A DNA stretch of 12,054 bases from Desulfobacterales bacterium (GTDB lineage Bacteria > Desulfobacterota > Desulfobacteria > Desulfobacterales > 4be13). This document shows, piece after piece, positions 6,597 through 12,054 of this stretch. The notes beneath the pieces are model-generated. The model did not search any database and was not told where the DNA came from. It worked only from the letters and a program-made list of their open reading frames with translations. The stretch's first letter is position 1. Every line of letters begins with the position of its first letter. The stretch covers positions 1 to 12,054 of the forward strand of contig JAOZLU010000062.1 of NCBI GenBank assembly GCA_029934695.1, in the 5' to 3' direction. A program made the position numbers and the translations under genes.

Positions 6597-7516
6597 TACA
6601 TCAGTCCCGCACTCTTCAGCCATTCGGTGGCTACCTCTTTCACATTCTTATGCTCGATGTCCACCTGATAGTTCAGGTTGGTCATGGCCTCGGTACTCAG
6701 CTTCTCACCGAGCTTCTTGAATATCCCCTCCAATTCCGGATACTTCTCCGCAGTCTCCTTTTTCACCACTGGCGCGGGATTGTAAACCGGGAAGAATTTC
6801 TTGTCATCCTCCAGAACTACCAGATTAAAGCCTTTGATACGTCCGTCAGTGGCAAATCCCAGCCCTACCTGTATCTGGCTGTCTTTGAGCGCCTTGTAGA
6901 GAAGCCCGGACTCCATTTTCACGATCTTCTTTCTGGGAAACTTGAATCCGTAAGCCTTCTGAAGCGGCTTATAGCCGTCAGGACGGGCGTAGAATTCCGC
7001 ATTCACCCCGAAGCTGATCGCTTTGGGATGTTCTTTCACATACGATGCAAGATCGGAAAGGGTTTTGATTCCCGTTTTTGCCGACTCATCCTGGCGCATC
7101 AGCAGGCAGTAGGTGTTGTTGAACGACATGTACGGAAGCCATACCATTCCGTTCTTCTCCAGCTCTTCTGCCTTAACCGCATCATAACACTTTTGGGGAT
7201 CCGTGATGGTCTCCTTATGTTTGAGAAAGGTGGTCAGCGCGGTCCCTGTATATTCCATATAAACATCAATCTGCTTGTTCTCCAGTGCCTTGCGAGCCAC
7301 CAGCGTACCGCCCAGACCGGTCTTATCCACACATTCAAATCCGTTCTTCTCCAGGAGAACGATCATGATGTTGCCGATGATCCGCTGCTCCGTGAATTCC
7401 TTGGATCCGACAACCAGCTTCTTCTCTCCGGCCATGGCCGCGGCAGGCCCAAAAATAATCGCCACCGCGACGGCCAGAGCTACACATCCGATAATACCCT
7501 TCATTGCTGTTTTCAT
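6596..7516 (-). CDS. Periplasmic substrate-binding protein of an osmoprotectant-type ABC importer (OpuCC/OsmF-like)
   Basis: A 306-residue binding protein (OpuAC-type, PF04069) that would capture glycine betaine, choline, carnitine or a similar solute and hand it to the two permeases. Residues 1-29 form a signal peptide ending AAAMA. There is no lipobox, so the mature protein is soluble in the periplasm, as in Gram-negatives. The family opening VVGSKEFTEQRIIGNIM (35-51) and the DVYMEYTGTAL segment are typical of OpuCC/OsmF/ProX proteins. Length is close to B. subtilis OpuCC (about 303). The ATG at 7516 has AAGGAGG 9 nt upstream. It is the last operon gene, 150 nt after the preceding permease. 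Exact ligand cannot be assigned. Confidence 0.9.
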   Translation of the reverse strand: MKTAMKGIIGCVALAVAVAIIFGPAAAMAGEKKLVVGSKEFTEQRIIGNIMIVLLEKNGFECVDKTGLGGTLVARKALENKQIDVYMEYTGTALTTFLKHKETITDPQKCYDAVKAEELEKNGMVWLPYMSFNNTYCLLMRQDESAKTGIKTLSDLASYVKEHPKAISFGVNAEFYARPDGYKPLQKAYGFKFPRKKIVKMESGLLYKALKDSQIQVGLGFATDGRIKGFNLVVLEDDKKFFPVYNPAPVVKKETAEKYPELEGIFKKLGEKLSTEAMTNLNYQVDIEHKNVKEVATEWLKSAGLM

Positions 7517-7544
7517 TTCAGAAAACCTCCTTTTTGTTGGGGGA

Positions 7545-7587
7545 GCCAGGGTTAGCAGACATGGGCCAGCGACTCCTCAGCCCTGGC
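7545..7587. repeat. Inverted repeat between permease and binding-protein genes
   Basis: GCCAGGG (7545-7551) and CCCTGGC (7581-7587) form a perfect 7-bp stem with a 29-nt loop inside the operon's only long gap. It may be an mRNA processing or stabilising structure that sets the binding-protein level. There is no U-run to make it a clear terminator. Confidence 0.35.
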
Positions 7588-7666
7588 CTCAGTTCCCAAA
7601 CTCCGACCCCCTGTTAATTGTTATGGGCAGCGGAATTTCAGTCCCTCTGACCTCTTATCCATGCCC

Positions 7667-8404
7667 CTATTCATACACCAATCCCGGACTGACAATCCAT
7701 TTTTCAATGCATCCGAATATCCAGTTGAGAAATACCGCAAGACCCGCTGTCGGGACCGCGCCTGCCATCATGTAACCCGGATCCACCAGTGCGATGCCGG
7801 TGAAGATCAGGTCTCCCATGCCGCCCCCCCCCACGAGGAAGCTGAGGGCTGCTGTCCCTACGCCGATGACAACGGAGGTCCGGATGCCGGTCAGGATGAT
7901 GTACATGGCATTCGGAATCTCCACCCTGAAGAGCAGTTGGCCCGGTGTCATGCCCATGCCGCTGCCGGCATCCAGAAGCACGGAACTCACATTGGCAAGT
8001 CCCGCGACAGTGTTCCGAATGATCGGAAGCAGGCCGTAAATGACAAGGGCAATGATGGCAGGGGTTTTCCCGATCCCCACATAAGTCATCGCTATGGCGA
8101 TCACCGCTATGGATGGGACAGTCTGACAGATACCGAGAATGTTCAGAATCATATCCCTGTACCGGCGCATAAAGCCCCGGGTCAGAAATATCCCCATGGG
8201 AACGCCGATAAGAATGGCGATGGAACTGGCAATCCCCACCAGTTGACAATGATCCAGGAAAAGCTCCCATATCTCCTCCGGATTCTCCTTGACAAACGTG
8301 AAAAATCCGAGATATTCGGCATAGGCGCCCGCGGCAAAAGCAAAGATGAACCCTATGGACATCCAGACTCGCCCGGCCGTGCCGGCTTCTTTGTTCTCGC
8401 TCAT
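7667..8404 (-). CDS. ABC importer permease 2 (OpuCD/YehY-like)
   Basis: A 245-residue inner-membrane permease of the binding-protein-dependent type (BPD_transp_1). It has an N-terminal helix (about 13-30) and several further hydrophobic segments. The cytoplasmic EAA loop that docks on the ATPase is visible as DAGSGMGMTPGQLLFRVEIP, just before the final helices. The preceding TVPSIAVIAIAM and YGLLPIIRNT segments are typical of the OpuCB/OpuCD family. Its ATG overlaps the ATPase stop codon in ATGA, so the two are translationally coupled, and GGGGAGG lies 5 nt upstream. It pairs with the 217-residue permease to make the heterodimeric channel. Confidence 0.92.
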   Translation of the reverse strand: MSENKEAGTAGRVWMSIGFIFAFAAGAYAEYLGFFTFVKENPEEIWELFLDHCQLVGIASSIAILIGVPMGIFLTRGFMRRYRDMILNILGICQTVPSIAVIAIAMTYVGIGKTPAIIALVIYGLLPIIRNTVAGLANVSSVLLDAGSGMGMTPGQLLFRVEIPNAMYIILTGIRTSVVIGVGTAALSFLVGGGGMGDLIFTGIALVDPGYMMAGAVPTAGLAVFLNWIFGCIEKWIVSPGLVYE

Positions 8405-9555
8405 ATAATCCTCCCCTTGGTGGTGATTCTGCCCCAGTGACCACCCCGCTCATCATAAGTTTCACCGACAACCGAGACGAGCGTCCTGCTGTTCAGCACA
8501 CCCGCGATCTTTCCATCGTCATCCATTGCCACGACAATCCCCAAGTCATAACTCAGCATCTTGCTCAAAGCGTCCTTCAGATTCTGTTCCGGTTTCACCG
8601 TCAGTGTCATCGGCCGGACCACATCTCTCACATTTCCATGATGTCCCTGAAGTTCCTCAAGGTTGACATAGCCTTTGAGATTGTCTTCCCGATCTGCCAC
8701 GAGAAGATAACTGAGTTCATTTTCAATCATGTGTTCCAGAATTGTCTCACTCGGATCTTCACCGTGGCAATGGGTCGGATTGGTCAGCATCGCGTCCCTG
8801 ACCTTGAGGAGATTCAGACGTTTGAGGGCACGGTCAGCACCCACAAAATCCTTCACAAACCGGTTTTTAGGCTGGGTCAGCAGTTCCTCGGGTGTGCCGT
8901 ACTGAACCAGCTGGCCCGCGTCAAGCAAGGCTATTTTGTCCCCCATCTTAATTGCTTCGTGGATATCATGGGTGACAAACACGATGGTCTTTTTCAGCTT
9001 TTCCTGAATCTTCAGGAACTCATCCTGAAGCACTTCCCGGTTGATCGGGTCAATCGCGCCGAAAGGCTCGTCCATGAGCATGACTGGCGGATCTGTGGCC
9101 ATGGCCCGGGTCACGCCGATGCGCTGGGCCTGGCCCCCGCTCAGTTCCCGGGGATAGCGGAAACGGAAGATGTCCGGTGGCAGTTGCACCATATTGAGAA
9201 GTTCGTCAACCCGCTCGTCAATTCGCTTTTTGTCCCATCCCAGGAGGTGAGGCACTGTCGCTATATTGTCATAGACCGTCATGTGCGGGAACAGCCCGAT
9301 CTGCTGAATCGCGTAGCCGATACTCCGTCGGAGTGCGGTCACATCCTTATCCATGATACTTTCCCCGCCGATACGGATGAATCCTGACGTGATCGGTTCC
9401 AGGCGGTTCATCATCCGCATCAGTGTCGTCTTGCCGCAGCCGGACGAACCGATCAGAATGCAGATATCCCCTTCCGCTATATTCAGATTCACGCTGTCCA
9501 CCGCGGGAACTTCGCTTCCCGGGTAAATCTTAGTCACTCGTTCCAATTCTATCAT
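8401..9555 (-). CDS. opuCA: ABC importer ATPase with C-terminal CBS-type tail (OpuCA/ProV-like)
   Basis: The 384-residue cytoplasmic ATPase powers the importer. All nucleotide-binding motifs are intact: Walker A GSSGCGKTT (36-44), Q-loop at QQIGLFPHM (84-92), signature LSGGQ (138-142), Walker B VMLMDE (158-163), D-loop GAIDP and switch His196 (VTHD). Residues about 250-370 form two CBS-type repeats; in OpuCA/OpuA-type ATPases these tails sense ionic strength or adenine nucleotides and gate transport. That role is known for relatives and inferred here. B. subtilis OpuCA is about 380 residues, so length fits. AAGGAG lies 5 nt before the ATG at 9555. It follows permease 1 by 55 nt and overlaps permease 2 by 4 nt. 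Confidence 0.95.
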   Translation of the reverse strand: MIELERVTKIYPGSEVPAVDSVNLNIAEGDICILIGSSGCGKTTLMRMMNRLEPITSGFIRIGGESIMDKDVTALRRSIGYAIQQIGLFPHMTVYDNIATVPHLLGWDKKRIDERVDELLNMVQLPPDIFRFRYPRELSGGQAQRIGVTRAMATDPPVMLMDEPFGAIDPINREVLQDEFLKIQEKLKKTIVFVTHDIHEAIKMGDKIALLDAGQLVQYGTPEELLTQPKNRFVKDFVGADRALKRLNLLKVRDAMLTNPTHCHGEDPSETILEHMIENELSYLLVADREDNLKGYVNLEELQGHHGNVRDVVRPMTLTVKPEQNLKDALSKMLSYDLGIVVAMDDDGKIAGVLNSRTLVSVVGETYDERGGHWGRITTKGRII

Positions 9556-9582
9556 ATTTTCTCCTTATTATGAAAGATGAAT

Positions 9583-9616
9583 TTCATCCTCATCCTTCAA
9601 AATTCATCCTTCATCC
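9583..9616. repeat. Short heptamer-type repeat between permease 1 and the ATPase gene
   Basis: TTCATCC occurs at 9583-9589, 9603-9609 and 9610-9616 with degenerate units between them. The last copy overlaps the stop codon of permease 1. The unit differs from the repeat at 6527 but has the same 7-bp period. Confidence 0.6.
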
Positions 9617-10264
9617 TTCTCTCAGTCCTTTGCTCACCAGACGGTTTTCAATGAGGCCGAAGACATAATCCACAACAATCGCCATAATTGCGACGGTGAG
9701 AGCGCCTGCCTGAATCATTGTGTCATAGGTCTGACTGATGCCCATGAAAATATAATGTCCGAGGCCGCCAGCCCCGATGTACGCGGCAATGGCCCCGATG
9801 CCGATGCTCATGACAACAGCCACGCGCACCCCTGCAAAGATGACACTCAATGCCATGGGAACCTGAACTTTGAAAAGCACCTGCATCCGTGTCATTCCCA
9901 TGCCGAGTCCCGCGTCGATAATGTTCGGGTCCACGTTTTTGATGGCCGCGTAGGTGTTCCGGATGATGGGGAGTTGGGAATAAAGCACCAGGGCCACAAT
10001 CGCGGGAACGACCCCGACACCATATCCGATCATGGAGAGGATGGGGATCATGATGCCGAACAGTGCGATGGAGGGGATCGTCATCATGATCCCTGCGAGG
10101 TAAAGCACGATGTCCGCGGCCTTCCGGTTAAATGTGATCCAGATGCCGATGGGGACCCCGGTGGCAATGGCAATGGCCACGGCAATCGCGACCACCCACG
10201 CATGCTGCCACGCCAGCTTCAGGGTCTCAGCCCAGTTTTGTACCAGAAACTGATAAACTTCCAT
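9611..10264 (-). CDS. ABC importer permease 1 (OpuCB/YehW-like)
   Basis: The first gene of the importer operon encodes a 217-residue inner-membrane permease, the same length as B. subtilis OpuCB. It has about five or six hydrophobic segments and an EAA loop, DAGLGMGMTRMQVLFKVQVP (about 117-136), that contacts the ATPase. IMMTIPSIALFGIMIP and YSQLPIIRNTYAAI are family-typical. The ATG at 10264 is preceded by AAGGAG at 5-nt spacing. Its closest relative in the window is permease 2, with which it shares the LPIIRNT and DAG-GMGMT segments, so the pair arose by an old duplication. The promoter was not identified. Confidence 0.92.
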   Translation of the reverse strand: MEVYQFLVQNWAETLKLAWQHAWVVAIAVAIAIATGVPIGIWITFNRKAADIVLYLAGIMMTIPSIALFGIMIPILSMIGYGVGVVPAIVALVLYSQLPIIRNTYAAIKNVDPNIIDAGLGMGMTRMQVLFKVQVPMALSVIFAGVRVAVVMSIGIGAIAAYIGAGGLGHYIFMGISQTYDTMIQAGALTVAIMAIVVDYVFGLIENRLVSKGLREG

Positions 10265-10278
10265 AAACGCTCCTTCTG

Positions 10279-10299
10279 GGTTATTGGTTATTGGTTTAT
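10279..10299. repeat. Short heptamer repeat before the importer operon
   Basis: GGTTATT at 10279-10285 and 10286-10292 is followed by the degenerate GGTTTAT at 10293-10299. It lies just upstream of the ribosome binding site of permease 1. Confidence 0.6.
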
Positions 10300-10330
10300 A
10301 TATCCGTAACTACTAAGGATTGGGTGCAGT

Positions 10331-10360
10331 CCCATGAGAATTCTCAGGGGGAGTGCGGAA
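10331..10360. repeat. Dispersed short repeat, copy 2, containing a 12-bp perfect palindrome
   Basis: TGAGAATTCTCA (10335-10346) is a perfect palindrome extended by CCC/GGG arms with one mismatch to 20 nt (10331-10350). The segment 10339-10360 matches 6092-6111 apart from two inserted G bases. It lies about 70 nt upstream of the first importer gene, where an operator could sit, but its recurrence at 6092 argues for a dispersed repeat. Confidence 0.6.
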
Positions 10361-10440
10361 ATGAGCCCCTAGGCGATATTTTCGCGTTTCAGCGATAAAA
10401 AATTCATTGTCTCAAACCATTTGGAAATACAGTCAATGCC

Positions 10441-10487
10441 TTCAGGGTTCGCAGATACTGCTGCAAAATAGGTTGGCGAACCCGGAA
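10441..10487. repeat. Inverted repeat downstream of the MmgE/PrpD gene
   Basis: TTCAGGGTTCGC (10441-10452) and GCGAACCCGGAA (10476-10487) pair at 11 of 12 positions, including 8 perfect bp, around a 23-nt loop. There is no U-run. It may help end or protect the MmgE/PrpD transcript. Confidence 0.5.
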
Positions 10488-10541
10488 TCATGGCATCAGC
10501 TCTTATCCTTTTTGAAAAGATGTTGTTAAAATTATCCGCTT

Positions 10542-11864
10542 TCAAATCTTTGTATTTATCAGAGCCAAAAGCGGCGCAGCGTCAGACAGTCCGGCGCAGT
10601 TCCATACAGCTGTCTCCAATTCGTCAGCCCGTGTGTCAGACAACTGTTCCCGGGTCAGCATCCGGAATTTCTCCCGCAGTTCTGTGTCTGTAGGAGGAGC
10701 AACTGCATCCCATTTTGCCTCAGTTTCGCCTGAATCGTATATCTCCCCGTCTGCTGTCTCAATTAGGACATGGGCAAAGCGTCTGGCCGGAAAGCATCTG
10801 CTGAATGTGTCATCCTCGATCAGTTCCATGCGATCCACAATGCTGAGGACAGCAGGGTTTGTCAGCGCGTCCCCCTTCAGTTCGGATGCGCTCAGTTTGC
10901 CGTAAACCATTGCCGCTGCAACCGGGAAGGGCAGACTGTACTGGGCCTCTTCTGTGTTTCGCGGCCTCCGGACGCTTAACCGGACCGCCTCATGAAATGT
11001 GGATATGCTTATCCGCCTCATATTTTCCGGCCTTATCCGGTGAGTCTTTTGAAGAGCCAATGCGCCCTCCACGGCTGGCTGGGCCCATCGGCAGACCGCG
11101 TGGGGTTTGAAATATTGCCCCATGATCCGCCACTCGCCGCCCAGGTCTTCCCAAGTCGGCCTGACCGGATCGCTTTCTACCGTCAGTGCGGGCGCGCCGG
11201 TGAAACCGCTCCGGGCCATTAATGCGGAACTGACACCAGTCATCGCGCCCCATCCCGATCCGTCCTTGAGCATGGTCGGGTGGTCAATACAGCGCATCAT
11301 CTGGGAGCGGGGGCCGTGGTATTCGGCAATGCCCAGGGCATGTCGGGTCTGTTCCCTGCCCAGTCCGAGGCGCCGGGCTGTCATGGCCGCGCAACCCAGG
11401 GCGTTCCACGCGCCGGATGTGTGGTAGTCACAAGCTGTGGAATGCAGTGCAATTCCGGCTCGCAACGCAATTTCATATCCGATGATCAGGGTTGCAAGAA
11501 ATTCCCGACCTGAAATCGCTCCCTTACCTTCTGACGGTGTGACTGCAAACAGGGCCGGCACAAGGGCCGCTCCCGCGTGACCTTTGGTCAGGGGATGGCC
11601 ATCATGGATGTCGAGTGAGTCCACCGTCATTCCGTTTGCCAGTGCCGCGCCCGGAGGAGAGACTTCCCGGCCGTCCAGCCAGAGACAGGCACCCTTTCCT
11701 CCGTAAACCGACGCTGCAAAATTGTGAATGATCTGTGACAGTTCGGTGCCATGTCCGCTGATGCCTGCGCCCAGGGTATCCAGAAGACAGCGGCGGGCCT
11801 GGTTGCAGATATCCTCTGGAAAGTCGTTCCAGTCTGTTTCATGAATAAAGGTAATAATTTCCAT
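10542..11864 (-). CDS. MmgE/PrpD-family protein
   Basis: A 440-residue cytoplasmic protein of the MmgE/PrpD fold (PF03972), which includes 2-methylcitrate dehydratase and immune-responsive gene 1/cis-aconitate decarboxylase. Family landmarks are AARRCLLDTLG-like NQARRCLLDTLG (21-32), DSLDIHDGHPLTKGH (82-96), a CDYHTSGAWNALGC segment (about 142-156), KDGSGWGAMTG (about 197-207) and KPHAVCRWAQPA (about 252-265). Length is normal. I chose the ATG at 11864, because GAGAGG lies 6 nt before it; an in-frame ATG at 11885 has no ribosome binding site. No prpB or prpC is nearby, so 2-methylcitrate is not supported as the substrate. It precedes the importer operon on the same strand by about 280 nt. Confidence 0.9.
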   Translation of the reverse strand: MEIITFIHETDWNDFPEDICNQARRCLLDTLGAGISGHGTELSQIIHNFAASVYGGKGACLWLDGREVSPPGAALANGMTVDSLDIHDGHPLTKGHAGAALVPALFAVTPSEGKGAISGREFLATLIIGYEIALRAGIALHSTACDYHTSGAWNALGCAAMTARRLGLGREQTRHALGIAEYHGPRSQMMRCIDHPTMLKDGSGWGAMTGVSSALMARSGFTGAPALTVESDPVRPTWEDLGGEWRIMGQYFKPHAVCRWAQPAVEGALALQKTHRIRPENMRRISISTFHEAVRLSVRRPRNTEEAQYSLPFPVAAAMVYGKLSASELKGDALTNPAVLSIVDRMELIEDDTFSRCFPARRFAHVLIETADGEIYDSGETEAKWDAVAPPTDTELREKFRMLTREQLSDTRADELETAVWNCAGLSDAAPLLALINTKI

Positions 11865-11910
11865 CTCTGACCTCTCATCATCCATATTGAAGCAACAATT
11901 TTAGCTAATT

Positions 11911-12054
11911 TGCCGGACGGGGTTGCAAACTCCGTCCGGCAATCGAACCCCGTCCGGCAATGTTTTGTCAATTCCCGACAGCAAATGTTTCGGACGGGAT
12001 TGCAAACCCCGTCCGGCAATCGAACCCCGTCCGCAATGTTTTGTCAATCCCCGA
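11911..12054. repeat. 77-bp tandem repeat with strong hairpins, running off the window
   Basis: Unit 1 (11914-11990) and unit 2 (11991-12054, cut by the window edge) align with 3 substitutions and one 1-nt deletion over 64 nt. Unit 1 carries a perfect 10-bp stem, TGCCGGACGG (11911-11920) with CCGTCCGGCA (11932-11941), whose loop can pair further. Unit 2 carries an 8-bp stem, CGGACGGG (11991-11998) with CCCGTCCG (12008-12015). Each unit also repeats the CCCCGTCC half. It lies upstream of the MmgE/PrpD gene. Confidence 0.85.

Noticed and set aside
6650..9387. Long plus-strand open frames opposite the importer genes (up to about 316 codons)
   Set aside because: They are antisense to clearly conserved transporter genes and show no recognisable domains.
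10371..10491. Small minus-strand frame of 40 codons starting MIPGSPTYFAAVS
   Set aside because: Overlaps the inverted repeat at 10441-10487, has only a weak ribosome binding site and no recognised family.
11911..12054. CRISPR array
   Set aside because: The unit is a 77-bp tandem repeat with near-identical content throughout; there are no variable spacers between constant repeats.

Overview
The window looks like a chromosomal segment of an anaerobic Gram-negative bacterium, most likely a Desulfobacterota/Desulfobacterales member (Desulfonema-like). This placement is inference. It rests on the gene style: a Uma2-fold protein with a long Lys/Glu/Ala coiled-coil tail, an EF-hand/dockerin-like repeat on an exported beta-propeller protein, a periplasmic binding protein with no lipobox, and intergenic space rich in palindromes, short tandem repeats and gene remnants.

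Layout, left to right. 1-128: an edge region with a possible 5' remnant of another minus-strand gene. 129-1232 (-): Uma2-family protein with coiled-coil tail and a good sigma70-like promoter at 1282-1310. 1233-1731: AT-rich gap with no gene. 1732-2934 (-): 12-helix MFS transporter with drug:H+ antiporter signatures. 2935-3494: AT-rich gap holding a palindromic repeat and, at 3372-3400, a perfect consensus promoter (TTGACA-17-TATAAT) followed by an 11-bp perfect inverted repeat in the leader. 3495-5927 (+): exported protein with dockerin-like calcium loops and a beta-propeller domain. 5928-6595: a gene graveyard with a REP-like palindrome, an epmA (EF-P lysine ligase) 5' fragment, an MmgE/PrpD fragment and a 10-unit heptamer repeat.

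6596-10264 (-) is a complete osmoprotectant-type (OpuC/YehWXYZ-like) ABC importer. In transcription order it runs permease, ATPase with CBS-type regulatory tail, permease, periplasmic binding protein. 10542-11864 (-) is an intact MmgE/PrpD-family protein just upstream of it. At the right edge a 77-bp hairpin-bearing tandem repeat runs off the window.

The four importer genes form one transport system: binding protein captures a quaternary-amine-like solute in the periplasm, two permeases make the channel, and the ATPase drives it. The most unusual point is that the importer is bracketed by two MmgE/PrpD copies in the same orientation, one intact and one decayed, each with the same short repeat on its left side. 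The copies differ mostly at synonymous sites, so the decayed one was probably a long-functional paralogue or a transferred homologue, not a recent duplicate. No obviously new defence or mobile system is visible.
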